Below are positions 46,097-58,903 of a stretch of 64,000 bases of DNA, piece by piece. Origin of the DNA: Sipunculus nudus. Its lineage: Eukaryota; Annelida; Sipuncula; Golfingiida; Sipunculidae. The position numbers were made by a program, and so were the translations under genes. The first letter of the stretch is position 1, and every line of letters begins with the position of its first letter. The stretch lies in contig CM049307.1 of NCBI GenBank assembly GCA_026874595.1, positions 54,788,370-54,852,369 of the forward strand, given 5' to 3'. Below the pieces are notes generated by a model. That model ran no database searches and was not told the DNA's origin. It saw nothing but the letters and a program-made list of their open reading frames with translations.

Positions 46097-46381
46097 GTAA
46101 GAAGAGAGCCTAGCGTCCAGGAGCTACGTACATGGCAGCGAGAGTGGCGTGAGGAGAACGAGAACATCAACAAGAAAGTGGACAGTTTCTGGGCAAAGCA
46201 GATGCCAGATCAGGTCACCCCTAATGCCTCAGTTGATAATGTGCAGGCTGATGAGAACATCAGCGTGAAATCTCCAGCCTCCACAACCAGGTCTGCATCA
46301 GCCTCTAGACCAGCCACACAGGAAGCGACAGTGGACAAGCAAGATACTGATGGACAGCCACAGAAACAAGAGTCTGCATAA
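46097..46381 (+). CDS. IQCK: IQCK terminal coding exon 7
   Basis: Encodes residues 209-302 and stop TAA (46379-46381). It completes the IQ motif (V-R-R) and continues E-P-S-V-Q-E-L-R-T-W-Q-R-E-W-R-E-E-N-E-N, 'INKKVDSFWAKQM'. This matches the vertebrate I-Q-E-L-R-Q-W-Q...R-E...V-x-x-F-W-A-K-Q block. The last 55 or so residues are Ser/Thr/Ala/Gln-rich and unlike the vertebrate tail, so probably lineage-specific and disordered. The acceptor is acatag. Confidence 0.92.
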   Translation, partial: VRREPSVQELRTWQREWREENENINKKVDSFWAKQMPDQVTPNASVDNVQADENISVKSPASTTRSASASRPATQEATVDKQDTDGQPQKQESA

Positions 46382-48010
46382 TCCTCATTCCAGTACTGTT
46401 TGCTGTACACATAACCATCTTCTGATTAGCAAGGCTGTCTCATCTACATTTTCAGAGACGTTGCAACATCAAGCCTTCCTGGGATATTGTTAAAGAACAA
46501 TGAACAAGGCCATTGAAAAAAAAAATCAAATGACTTGTGTACACTTGTCTCCCAGAATGCAGCAACCAAAATCATTTGTTGCTATATTTAGATCAAATGT
46601 TTAGCATTGCCAGAAGGTATATAGAAAATTTGACCAGTCAAATAGGGGCTAGTAAACCTGTTCTGTTTCTGCTGCATGCGTTTTTGTTCTCACAGCATGT
46701 GAACAGTTCTTACAAGTGGACACTGTTTACACTGATGTGGTAATTTGGATTTGATTGACAGTTATGATTTTGATCCAGTCACATGCAGGCTTATTCATTA
46801 TTTATATTACAATAGGTGCCAGAGCGGCTTCATGAAGCAAGGCCTCTGGGAGCACAGCTTGCAAAACCTTGCAATTAAGAAGATGCATAGAAGATTAGAA
46901 CAACTGATGGACGTTCTGTAGTTGACAAACCTCAGTGTTAAGAGAAACCAAACTTCTAAAAAGATGTGAGCAGGTATACTAAGACGGGTAAATGGGCGTG
47001 ATGCACATCATAAGTTGTGAGGGTGGATTTTATTCAGTATTGCAAGGTGTGTGTCCTACCCTGAAATTTAAATATATCTGGGTAGATGATTTTAACAAAT
47101 GTGAGTTTCATTAGATTGAGCTGGAAAACTTAGACAAATAAGTATGCTTCCTTGTAAAATGAAAATACTTGGATACAGATAAAAAAAATGGAAATTGAAG
47201 CTTCACAAAAATTTATTGAGAAAAAGAGTTAGGAAAAATGTACATTGCCTGTTTTTAAGGTGGCAGCGTTATGCATATAACAACAGGTGTTGTTTCAAGT
47301 TAAAAATAAAAAATGAAGTGTCCGCCCATGAACTTAAAACTGTATGCTCACGTGTAAGAATGGTCATGAATATAAACACATTGTATTTTATACAGATAAA
47401 CCTATGATAATATATGGTTGATTCCTTCGAATGTTAAAATTTCCAGAGATAACGTTTTAATATCTACCTTGCATAAACAGTTATTGAACATATCAGCACC
47501 CTTGGAACTTATAACCTGGACAGAGGGTAAAATATATTTTTTAGCTTGAAGCTTTATAAATAATTAGAGTTGGACTGAGCCAAAACAGTTGTTATATGGT
47601 ATTTCTTCTTCAGGTAAACTGCATGCAGACACTATATTCATTTACTTTTTTTCTTAGACCTGCAGAAGAAATGCCACATTAACACACAGATTAGTGCTAA
47701 AAGTTATTGCAACTTTCTGAAAGAATGGGCTATATGAAATGGTGATACAAGATTCCGTCCGTTAAAGAAATTTATCATATTTTTTCTTGTCTGCATTTTG
47801 GTTTATTGAGGCTTCATATATTTTATTATACCATGATCTGTATGTCAAGATATATTCATATTAATAATAGTGTTACACAATTGTTATGCCATGCATTGTA
47901 ATATATTATATTTGAATTCCTTTGGTTAATATGGTCTCTCTAGGCCATTATATATATATCATGTGTTGAGAATTAAACTTTTAATAAATTTTACGTTTTC
48001 ATCAAGCTTT
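46382..48010 (+). other. Probable IQCK 3' UTR
   Basis: AT-rich sequence after the stop, with an AATAAA at 47983-47988 and ATTAAA just before it. This would give a 3' UTR of up to 1.6 kb; earlier cleavage is possible. Confidence 0.4.
47970..48010 (+). terminator. Candidate polyadenylation signal of IQCK
   Basis: 'attaaacttttaataaattt' holds both ATTAAA and AATAAA within 15 bp. Support is positional only. Confidence 0.35.
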
Positions 48011-51000
48011 TCTGATGAAGAATCGTTTTACTCCGTTCAGTGTCCCTCAAGTACTAAAATAGTAGAATCTGGGGTAAACTGCGGCATACAGTTTAAGTTG
48101 GCTCCTGAAAGAAGTGGCATGGTACCTTCGTAGTTTTTCCCTGAAACTCCTGCAGATGTCACCACTGGTCCTCGTGGTGGGGTGCTTCAATTATTGGTCA
48201 TATGACAAGTTTGGGCTGACTGAGGTGTCTGTTGTTTTAAGTCATTATGCCAGCACTTGGACCCACACTTAAAGTGCTCATTTTTCTTAAAACAATTCGA
48301 TCATGGGTAACATACAAGACATTTTGATTATGAGCACCATGAATTTCTTTATAGGACATAACTCCCCAGTAGAAAACGCACTACACTTCTTACCTGTACC
48401 TAATCAAGGGCCCTGGTGCACCATCAGAAGTGTCAGTGGAAATCGCCAAAACTAGCAATAAATCCACAACCATCTCTCCATTCTCGTTGGCTGCGAGTCA
48501 TGGGGCGTCAATATGAGGGGAAGGGGAGGGAGGATATATAAATATCACCCCTCGTTTTAGCAAAGGGGGGCTGTTCATTGTAACCATCCCCCTACTATTC
48601 AGATAATAATATTTCTATGTTAGAAAAGAAATTTTAATAAATAGAATTGTAAACCTTGGTTCAGTTTATGAGTGTTCTATATCTAAACCCAGTTTAGAAT
48701 TAACGATAGGAAACAACACCTAATTAAAAAAAAGAAAAATTTTACTTAATTTAATATATTTGAAATGTGTCATGCAGACGATAAAAAGGGTATATATATA
48801 TATATTTCTTAATTCTCCAGGTGGTGGCTCAAAACAGGCAATGAACATAAACAGAGGAGAGACATCGACGCCAACATTTTAATCAATCACATTATGTAGA
48901 TCACATATACAACCCACTGGTCTCTAGACTGGTTCCGCCCCACACGGCCTTGGCCTTGGAAGGCTGTGACTTGGACTCGAATCTTCCAGACTCGGTGATA
49001 TTGCCCGTTGCCGGCTTGAGACCAATAAAGTGTGACCTTTTTTTTTGTATACATGCATTTTTGAGCTGTAACTCATACCAGCTGAATCTTAGTAGTATCG
49101 ACTCTGACTTAGTTTGTGGTGATTCAGTCTCGGAGGGTGATGACTTGGACCCGGTCTTGACCTCCGAGGGTCTTGACTCGTCTACAAGACGGATATATAT
49201 TTATCACATGTGTGTGTGTCTGTTAGTGACTCCCCCCCCCTCCTTGAAGATAAATTGACACCACTGTGTAAGTCGCATCTTTTAGTATGAGAAAGGTAGG
49301 TGTGATACCAAAGGTTTCTGGTACTCAGAAGTTGCCTCCGGTCTACTGCATGGGACCTACATCGTCAACAGCCCTGAAAACCGATTCATGGTTCCTACGT
49401 TGATTAGGAAATACTCAAATCATGTATTATATTCGTCGAGTGATCTAACCAAGCGTCCACACTGTTTTGTCTACCAGTAGAAAAAAAAAAAAAAAATAAA
49501 AAAAAAAAACATCGTCCATAATTATATTTGTAACCTTTGTATCCCCGAATCAGTAGCATAGGTCCTTGAAACCATCAGTTACGTTCGTTTAAAACGCCAT
49601 GGTAACCTGTTATCTATAACTAACTAAAGGTTTGAAACGGCCCGCTGTGGTTCTTAATTCGTTTTTTTTTCTCGATGACCCCAAATAGGCTATTGCATGC
49701 AGATATATTTGACAGCATGCAGTTTCGACGAAAAAGAAGTCAACTCACGTCGTAAACATAGCTACAGTATGTAATGTTTGACCATAGGTGGCATAGATAG
49801 CGCTACAGGCCACTCCATTGAGAATTTACCCTACGGATCGTTGGACAAATCTGTCCAAATACGTTTGCACACATTTTCCTTGTGTAGCATGAAGAGACAA
49901 AATAACCCCTTTATTATATAGGCTACATATTTGCATTAATACAGATGTTCAGACTCCTATAGAACCGAAATTACTGATGAATGATCAGTATATCTGAAAG
50001 TACGGGCACTTGCTGTGAAGAAAATGAGATATTACTTCTTGTCAGTTGGGCTGTTGGTACCTTCCGGTTGTCACACCCTAAAGGTATGAATGACCAGGTT
50101 CTTTTAAATTGTAAACCAAACTGACTGAAAATCATACATAAATACACTCCAAAAGACGAATAAGTAACGAGTTAGCATAAATCAATATATTAAAAGAAAG
50201 AATACACTTACATTTACCTGGGGATGCGCTCCATACATATAAACAGTGATGATCATAAGCGTCCAATAAGAAAGACAAAATCACAAAATCCGTTATTCTC
50301 ACTTGTATTAACGCAGGGGAGTCCTCTGTTTACACTGCTTCTGATCTCATGACTATCGCGCCCACGTGACATTGGAGCCGCTAACATCACAGTTCGCTCT
50401 TACTGTGTACACAGAACTATCAGTTCACTTGTGTATACACAGGGTCCAACAATCAACAGTTCTTCGCCGGAGTACATGTTTGCCCCTCAAGGCTCAAAGC
50501 ACTGACTGATAGGCGACCAGCCTATTCTATATGAACTAAGAATCAATGTCTTTCACAGCTGATGACTCCTGGAATCATCCAGCACTAGGTTACTGAAGAT
50601 GTTTCCACACAACGATATTCAGTACCTCTAAAGTTCCGCGTGTCAATAAAGTGCATCAGATACAAGATCGCCATATTACCAGTCCGTCGGTATTTGTGAT
50701 ATCCGCTCTGAAGTCCGTCACAGAGTTATCAGCGTAGCCTTCCTCAGACACCGACTATTAACGCTTACATACATCGTTTTTTTAGCTGTCCAGACTCGGC
50801 TGAACGCAGACTTGCCTCTTGACTGCAGTCAATCCTCAGGCTACACCAAGCTGGCGCGCTGAACAGGTAATGGTAGCGATTTACTTCTCAGCCCCGGCCT
50901 CTATGTTCTTGCTGACGTCTGATCGTCTTCTCGCCAATCATTACACTCTATTATGCACACCGTAAATAATTACAGGAATATTAGGATGGACACGCCTCCA

Positions 51001-53800
51001 GAGGTCAAACCCTGAGAAAAGCAAACTAAGCAGGTGTTCGGGCTTTGAAGTCTACAATGAACAACATTGCTGTAGAGATCGTCTAGACAGAGACGGCTCC
51101 CACGGAATTAAACTGTACTGAAATTAACATCAAACGAAGCACGTGTGCTCTCTAACCTAATTTCTCACGTTCACATCTAAACATGATACTCCATATTAAT
51201 GTAAGTAAATCATAAATACAATCATCTGGTTATACTCCCTACTTGAACATGCATTAATATAAGTAAGTTATAGTTCTCTGGTGTCACCGGTTGTAACAGA
51301 AAATGGAACCACGGGAGCATAAAGAACAAAAACATTTTCACAGACGCACATTAACATTTAGAATCAATTTCTGTACAACAACAAGAACCAGTATTACATG
51401 TCAAATGCTCCATGCCGATCCATAAGGTAAACATTCATTGGAGTGGCCTGCATGCAGCGCTATCCATGTCATACATGCCATGTATACTTCAGCTAGTTAT
51501 AACCATACACTGAGAATATTAAGCTGTTGAATCTGAGGAATGGAGTCGTCCAATTCAGTAGGGATTTACAGGGATGTCAAGTAATGTTTTTTTTTTTATT
51601 TTAAGGTAAAATAAAGATTTTTAGGTAACGTACACATCTGTTGAAAACTCCGAAATTTAAAACTAAAAATTATAGTGACCCGAGAGAGTTTAATTGTATG
51701 TTAATGCCAGGTGGGAACACTTGTCTGTAAACCTGAAAAATAATCTAATGGCACGCTTGATACCTGAGCGACTGAAAATTTAATTAGCCATCTTAACAGA
51801 ATATCATGTTTCATTTATTTGTTCAGACCAGCTGCGTTTCTATTAAGTCCCAGAGTTTAGAATTTGACTGACATATGCAAAGTAGGAACTTTAAAAAGCA
51901 AAGAACTGAATCAATCTAAAATAAAACTAACTTAACTGGAAAACCAAAACTGAGCCGTACATGACGCAGATGCCATATACCAATTAGTGGCTTTTCAAAC
52001 GGTTTCACGGATAAGGTACACAAAACAGTTGAAAGTAAGACCGACAGATGGCGCCGAGGCTAGAAACTTTGTCTCAGGTTTTCGTATATTATTGAGTCAG
52101 TTTTAGATTTGGTGTCATAACCTTCCACGGTCTATTTTTTTTACTCTTCAAGTCACCACCAAAGGGCCCAAAATCGTGTTATTAACTGCGTATCGTAGTA
52201 CTGTCACTTCCAGGAAAGAGTTAATCAACCAATTAATTTTCCCACATGTATGTCATATCAACCTGAATTTAAGACTTAGTTTTCTTGCCTCGGGAATATG
52301 ATTATCGAATATATATTTTAAAGAGTTGGATGAATATCCACTAATTATAATCAACATGGCCAAGATAGCCGTTTTAACCAGTTATTTAAGTACTTCATAA
52401 CAGCTAAATGAACTTAAATAACCATTTGTGTTACAGCTCCAAGAATGCCAGAGTCATTGTTTTTGCATTTATGGGGCCGCTGTTTTTTAATCACCTGAAC
52501 ATTCAAATAAATCACCCTTTCTGGAAGCGTTCATTAATTGTGATTACAAATTATATCGACATATCTCCAGCCCGTCTGGTGAGATTAGTTTCTTGAACCA
52601 CCTCTAGATGCCGCTGTTTTTATTCCTTTTCTTTCCTACTCTGAAACAACCTCCGTATTCGAACCGCCACTAAACTCAGCCTTGTTTAATGGTTTTAAGT
52701 TTTTTTCTTTGTGGATTTTGTTAGCCAATATGTTAGGTGTAAAAAATATTGATGTTGGCCCGCTGTCAGCCTTGGGCAAATTGAGCTAATTAGCATAAAA
52801 CAAAATGGCCACCACAATCATACTAAAATAGCAAAAATACCTCAACATAGAGGGTCAACCTATACATGAGTTCTAGGATACTAGGAACCAGAGAATTCAT
52901 GTCTGGTATTGTTTTTGCCATAGTCGGCATCATTTCAAAAAACACCTGTTCCGCCATTAAAAAAAAGTTTAAATCATGAATATTCAGCAAAACTTGTGTA
53001 ATAAGTGGCCTTAACTGTCGGTCAAAAGTGGTCTTAATTCACAAATTGTCTAATTAAACAAGTCAGTTATAACCAATGTGAATGCTTTCGGTTTACAAAT
53101 GGGTGTTCTTAATATAGACATGTGGTCTTTCAGACAGGCTCCTCTGTACAGGCCCACTGATTTAGTTCATCTACTTCTCTGCAGACCTTTTTGGTTTTTT
53201 TTTTGGTTTTTATAATATGGGATAAAATAACTAATTAAATGAACAGGTATAGATGTAGATGACCTTTTTTTCGGTGTTGAAATGTCGGGGACGTTTCAAA
53301 GTGTGTGCCCTAAGGGAAGGGGGGAGGGGGAGCTGTCATTTACTGGTTTCCCACAAATCCTGAAATTATGAATTATATGCAACAGACGCCTGATTATATA
53401 TAATATTCTCAATGTGGTTCATGGTTCTAGCTATCATTCACAATAAAAATAAACTACAACAGAAAAATTCTGAAGGAATTATTTGGACGTCTTGTAATTT
53501 GTTTCAAATTTTCACCGCAAGCTATATGTCTGAACAGTGACAAGCAGACACTACACGGACCATGGTATAAGACTTATGTTTTATAGGCCTACATAACGTA
53601 TAACTGAAATATAACATTCATGAATGCACGACGTGGACATTTGGATTTCAGATATAGATTGATTAATTTTAAACTCGGGTAAAACTGCATGTTATTACTT
53701 ATCGCCTCAAAATCAGATCCATGCAAATATCCATTAGTTTTCATACTCACTTCACACTAATCTCAAAAGACATTCTTGAATTTCTTGTATCCTATTTGAA
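48011..53800. other. Gene-poor intergenic tract
   Basis: No exon with credible splice sites was recognised. Noted items: a short TA run at 48791; a degenerate 'gacttgga'/'gactcg'-rich block at 48930-49200 that makes a spurious ORF; A-runs at 49482-49509; and moderately CpG-containing sequence at 50.2-51.0 kb. Confidence 0.4.
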
Positions 53801-53807
53801 GAGAACC

Positions 53808-54043
53808 CAGGGGCGGATAAAGAATTTTAGAAAGGGATGGCTCAGCACAGGGACCCAGGTAAACAAGTGTGCCCGGAATGTCACTAGACCTAATACATTA
53901 CTCTCGCATGCAGGAGTATCGGGAAGAAATAAAATCTAGCGCTGCTTTTAGATAATAAGCGTATGTTTTTCTATATTTATTTATTGTTTTAGGTAAAAAA
54001 AAGAGGGAGAGTGCCCCTGCACTCCCTCCAAATCCGCCCCTTG
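53808..54043. mobile_element. Small hAT-like element (236 bp)
   Basis: Left 'caggggcggataaagaattt' and right '...aaatccgccccttg' are inverted repeats over about 12 bp (caggggcggat against caaggggcggat). 'caggggcggat' ends are typical of small hAT-derived elements in invertebrates. No matching 8-bp target duplication was found, so the ends may be eroded. Confidence 0.5.
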
Positions 54044-54059
54044 ACTACTGTGTGTATAT

Positions 54060-54480
54060 CAGGGCTCGTCATTAAAGGTTAACCGCTTGCCCGGGACAAG
54101 CCAACATTCCAGACAATGGTGGTAGGGCAACCATAAGTGGTTCCAACTTGCCTGACTTGGCAAGAGGGTGCAACATAAACCTTTACACAAAGCCCTGAAT
54201 CTTAACTTATCTTAAGTCAGCCATTTTCTTTTTTAGAAGAAGTGAAATCACATTATAAAAGTTTTATCTTAAATAATGAATGCTAAAGACAAACATTATT
54301 GACATACAAACATTTGAACATGAATGTTGTTCCAAAATAATCATGTGGATCACAATTTTGTGGTTGTGGACATGATTTCTGATTTTTGTGGGACAAGTAA
54401 AAATTCATGCAGGGCAAGTAAAAGTAAGTTGTTTCTTGGCCTACTGGGCAAGAATTTTTAAAAGATAATGTGGAGCCCTG
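54060..54480. mobile_element. hAT-like MITE (421 bp) beside a TA microsatellite
   Basis: Left 'cagggctcgtcatta' and right '...aagataatgtggagccctg' are inverted repeats matching at 13 of 15 positions. The interior carries many 'gggcaag' or 'gggacaag' motifs on both strands, as in hAT subterminal repeats. The left flank reads 'gtgtatat' and the right flank 'tatatatat', so an 8-bp TA-rich target duplication may have been blurred by microsatellite growth. Confidence 0.65.

Positions 54481-54539
<59 letters not shown>
54481..54539. repeat. (TA)n microsatellite
   Basis: About 29 TA dinucleotides with a single G interruption, abutting the right end of the hAT-like MITE. Confidence 0.95.
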
Positions 54540-54543
<4 letters not shown>

Positions 54544-56180
54544 AAATCCTTAACAAAACTGGATGTTGACAATTTTTTATATGATCAAATGCACATGTAT
54601 CTGATTTAAAAAGAAATTATCTATGATAACCACTGTAAAACCACCAGATGAACACTAGAGAGTTGTCTTGTAAACAGTCATAGACGTTACTTCTGTACTA
54701 TTTTGTTTTTGATTTAATGCATAACTAAAAATTTAAAATCAGGCGTTTGTCTTTAACTTTAATGTTATCGATTTATAATTTATCATCGTTCAGAACTGTA
54801 TATGTCGCACTTTTAGAATAAATCAATTGTCATTTATCTTTTGTGCGATGTATTTTTAATGGTCATTCGGGCGGTTTTTTTTCTTGTTATATTGCAATTA
54901 ATTTAGTGTGGTTATAATTAATATTAGATAGGTTTGAAATAAATAGGGGCTCTCCTTTACATGTATGTTATGAATTTAAAATCAATAAAATCAATAACAG
55001 GTGATGTCATTCGAATACATCAGCCATTTGTAATCAAAAATCGGTCATAGGGCCTGATATTTTATGTTTTTAAAATCAATAATCAGTCATTTTAAATCCC
55101 TCGGTATTTTTGAACCGACTGTCCGTTTTCCTTTTGTGCAACCGCCAAAATCCTTTTTTAAACAGTTATCCCATAGGAGATCATATTAATTTTAGAGCAC
55201 GACTTAGTCCTATACGCAGATATAGGTCGGCCATATATGACCTGAATGCTCTCTGTCAGTCTCTCTTGGAACAGATTCGGGTGTTTTTCAGTATCAAGTT
55301 GTCAAAGAGTAATGCCAGACTACAATTTTTTCAATGCACTATGGCAGGTCTCATGTTCAAATCCATATTGTTAATGACAACTAGAAAACTGACAGGTCAG
55401 AAAGGGCCCCGCAAAAGATGCAGTCATTATAAAATGAAGTACTGTCAATTTGGTGTACTTTGGTAGCATGGGCTGATAGAGTGATATTTGAAAATTAAAG
55501 AACCTGTAAAGAACAGCTGACATGTATAAACTGGAAGAAAATATATGGTAAAGTGAAAATGTTCAAAACTATCAAAATAATGATATAAAAGAACTGCATG
55601 CATTTTTAGTTTCTGTGATTGTGTATTACCTGTGCCAATTATTCTTGGTTGAAGTCTTGGCTGGGCTGTGTCAAATATTTTTCCAGTATTTGTATGTTGA
55701 ATTGGCCTTATTTTATGTGAGGCTTGAGTCTATACATGAACCTTGTAGTATTAGAGAGAGTCAGCTGCTGAGTAGTAGTGATAAAATGGTAATTCTCTTT
55801 AACTGAGATTCAGCTGTTCTTGGGCTTGGGTCTAAAAATGCGCTGTGTTGTGTAGAATGGCTACATATGAATGTCAATGTAAATTTGTTGATGGTCATTA
55901 TATTAAATAGGTCCAAATTCCTTGGGATGTTGGAAGTGGAGATAGATTTGTCCAAACATGGTCCAAATGAGAGCCACTGTGATGCGTTGGGCCAGTGTAT
56001 CCTTTTCTGGGGAATCTTCAAATTGTCTGTACAAAATATGCTGTGAAAATGTAATGCCGCTGTTCATGAGTGACTCGAAAAAGATTTATCCATTTCTGGC
56101 CTGCTGAAGGAGACACCAGCAACTGAACACCAAACTGTGTATTACTTTTTTTTCCTTCTGACCCAAATTTATATCAATAA
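54540..56180. other. Intergenic sequence
   Basis: AT-rich. A 118-codon ORF at 55110-55466 has no recognisable motif or splice context. Nothing else was seen. Confidence 0.4.
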
Positions 56181-57050
56181 GCTTCTCTCTTAGGCCATGG
56201 GTGATACATATTATGTTTGAATCCTATCCATCATATGTTAGGGGAGTTATTAAGCAGAAACGAATTTGATTGTTCATCAGATTCTTTGCGAGTTATTGCA
56301 TTAACATCATTTGAGAATTATTGCCTCTGTCACGGTCGTCTATTTTCGAACTTGACCTAGCCCTTCATAACAAACATTACTGGTGCAAGTTCAGTGAGTG
56401 TTAGTCAAATTGTTTGCGAGCTATTTGGTTAACATCATTTTAGCATTATCACGTGCGTGACCTTGAAAATCCATCAAGGTCACCCATCTTAAACATGATG
56501 TAGCCCATCAAAAGGTCCATTACTGTCATGAGTCTGGGGACCTTATATAAAATACTTTTTTACGAGTTATTGTGTTAACAATGTGTGTCCTTTTGCATGC
56601 ATATTTGCTAAGAGAGCGCAACCTTACTGGGTGTGATCAGTAATGGTTTTACCGCATAACTTTCAGAAAAATGGCTGACTATGACCATATATCATGCCTC
56701 GTTGCTGTTGACATGAGGACCTGTCCTACTGTTAAGGTGGAATAAACAATTATGGTTACAATTATGATTTCTGCAATACTGAAAGAGGGACCTACAATTT
56801 ATCATCCAAACTGTGAAAAACTTTTTTGACCTTTGACCTCCGGACCCCAAAATCGATAGGGATCTTCCATAATTGATGGTTAATTCGTATTTCAGGTTTG
56901 AACTCAATCCGTCAATCCTAACTGGAGTTATCATCCGGAAAAGAATCTGTGGACGGATGGATGGACAGATGGACGGACGGACGGACGGACAGACAGACGG
57001 ACAGGTCGATTACTATAGGGCACCCTCTTTTCAAGCGGGGCCCTAATTAT
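56181..57050 (-). repeat. Mollusc-type dispersed repeat in reverse orientation
   Basis: Read on the minus strand: 'cataattagggccccgcttg', 'gagggtgccctatagtaatc', a 'ccgtccgtccgtccgtcc' stretch at 56948-57003, 'cggatgataactccagttagg', 'caaacctgaaatacg', and a perfect DR1-type AGGTCA-A-AGGTCA (56828-56840). Further leftward lie units containing 'catgatgtagcccatca' and 'gttattg.gttaacat'. It shares the head and AGGTCA features with the repeat at 14.2 kb but is a distinct family. Confidence 0.65.
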
Positions 57051-57430
57051 GGTCCAAATAAAGAAATAGCCAACAGACTAGATAAAACTACAGACGCTCA
57101 AGTTTAATATGCGGCTGATCAGTTGGACAGCACGGGTAGAAAGGTCATGCAGGTCAATTTGATATGTGGCTGATAAATAAGAAGAGAAGAGTAGTCTGTC
57201 TTCCAGCCAGTTCAAGTTGACCTTAATTTTTTCTAGCATCTTATTTTATTCAAAGTCACAAGACACAGAGTTATGATATTAGGAAAATGTTTCGCAATGT
57301 TCCTGTGTGTAAAATTTTCTGTTGTTTCTTAAGTCTTCTTTTGTCTGCTTGGAGTGAATTTACAATTCGAACGTGTCTGGGTATCCAATGACCACAAATA
57401 TTCAGTGAAGCAGCTGCCAACTTTTCTTCT
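57051..57430. other. Intergenic sequence
   Basis: Nothing recognised. Confidence 0.35.
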
Positions 57431-57464
57431 AATACCTCATCCCCCCCCCCCAATTTGAAATAAA

Positions 57465-57875
57465 GAACACAGCAGGACGGAAAAGAGGAAATGCATAAAA
57501 GAACAACGGAGCAGAAAATGAAAGGATCAGAGGCAATGCAGAACACATCAAAGGAGACCCGGAAATTCCAGAGGAGGCAGGCTACGGATGCTGATGGAAC
57601 AGAGAAGATACATAACGGAACAGAACAGAAGCAGAACTTAACAGAGCTGAGTTGATACAGACAACACACACACACAAAAAAAGAGAGCAAATCGGAACAG
57701 ACGAGACGAACAACCAAACAGAATTGACATAACAGAACAGAGATGATGCATAATGGAACAGATGTGATGCAGAACGGAACAGAGATGTTGCACCGATCAG
57801 AGGAGATGCAGTACTGAAAGGTGGAGTACACAATAGATCAGTGAGGATGCAGAACAGATCAGCACTGATGCAGAA
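57465..57875. repeat. Degenerate ~21-bp purine-rich tandem repeat
   Basis: Imperfect units of the form 'ggaacagagatgatgcagaac' repeat through the region, clearest at 57725-57830 where four consecutive units keep a 21-bp period. Because the period is a multiple of three, a 186-codon ORF opens on the minus strand (57271-57831). Its Cys/Val/Ser/Phe-rich product is a by-product of the repeat. Confidence 0.65.
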
Positions 57876-58714
57876 AAAAAAAAGAATTTTAATTTTGGAC
57901 AGTAGGTGTCTTGACGATTTGACAGAGATTTAATCACATGTGAATGTAAATTAATCAGAAATGATAATGATGAAATTCTAAAATAAAAACAAATTAAATA
58001 TATTCCGTTGATTTAAAGTAAAAGTATATAATCACCAAAAAAAAAAAGAAATCAACTAAAAGAGGTGTAGCGAAGAAGGTAAATAATAATGATCATGACC
58101 GCGATTTTTTAAGAAACAAAAGTATATTGATTTTTTATCATGGAGTAAGCAAAAACATAGGGGCATCAAATTTACTTTTCTTTTATTACACCAATATACT
58201 TACCTTGGAATCAGTTATACACTCTCTGAAAAAAATCTACATTTTTTAAAATTAGAAAATCAGCTTACAAAATGACATTATTTACATTACTATCACTGAT
58301 ACTTCAGTGAAACACAATTTCATCAACCATTCTAAATATTCGTTTGATCATTAACTTCCTTTCATATTAATCTGCCTGTTTTAAGTAGAAAGATTAAATA
58401 CAGCCAAAATGTTATTTTTTTTGCATTTTCTCTTATATTTGTATGGTTATCCTTATGAATCTAGAATTTTGGTATATGTTGTATGTTTCATTGTTACTTG
58501 CCTTAGAATTAAAATAGTAAACCAAGAAATTCACCAGTCAACAGTTTCGCTCTAGTGTTTAACTTCTTAATTATGACGTCTAAATTGTATATGGTCTTTT
58601 GCATATAAACATGAGTTTAATTTCATCCTCATTGCAAAGGCAGTACCGCCTATACACGCCGTGGGCCTATTCTAAAAAAGACTTAAGAGGTTGCGAGATG
58701 CGAACACACGAGCA

Positions 58715-58718
<4 letters not shown>
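57876..58718. other. Intergenic AT-rich sequence
   Basis: Nothing recognised. Confidence 0.4.

Positions 58719-58755
<37 letters not shown>
58719..58755. repeat. (CA)n microsatellite
   Basis: About 18 CA dinucleotides preceded by 'cacgcg'. Confidence 0.95.
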
Positions 58756-58757
<2 letters not shown>

Positions 58758-58903
58758 ACAGACAACTAGACGGACAGACAGACGGAGATCCCTTTACTTA
58801 AGTATACCAACTGTTCATTGTTTACACCATAGACAAACCACATAGAGTTCAGTACTCAATACCCGAAATAAGATATCAATACTTAGCCCAATTTAATGCT
58901 TGG

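Larger units (their letters stand above)
35741..46381 (+). other. IQCK: IQ domain-containing protein K gene, 7 coding exons
   Basis: The exons 35741-35795, 36660-36914, 42187-42284, 43479-43531, 44255-44332, 44903-44987 and 46097-46381 total 909 nt and encode 302 residues plus stop; the human protein is about 290 residues. Conserved blocks in order: N-I-W-D-L-I-C-K at the N-terminus, C-S-P-K-E-Y-L-D-H-Y-I-F-P-V-L-L-P, KCFERKRTKFNALDFLTEHL, 'IPFVQEWLKDHPRPPLPLSL', T-E-E-E-A-A-L-V-V-Q-S-F-W-R-G with an IQ motif, and 'VQELRTWQREWREENENI...VDSFWAKQ'. IQ motifs bind calmodulin or related light chains. The protein's exact job is poorly known; a ciliary or axonemal link is my inference, helped by the X-box. 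Confidence 0.93.

Noticed and set aside
48950-49258. 102-codon ORF rich in Asp, Leu and Ser
   Set aside because: Arises from degenerate 'gacttggac'/'gactcg' repeats. It is not a recognisable protein.
55110-55466. 118-codon plus-strand ORF
   Set aside because: No recognisable motif, no splice context and no neighbouring exons. Kept only as intergenic sequence.
57271-57831. 186-codon minus-strand ORF
   Set aside because: Generated by the 21-bp purine-rich repeat. The hydrophobic Cys/Val/Ser composition is a reflection of that repeat.
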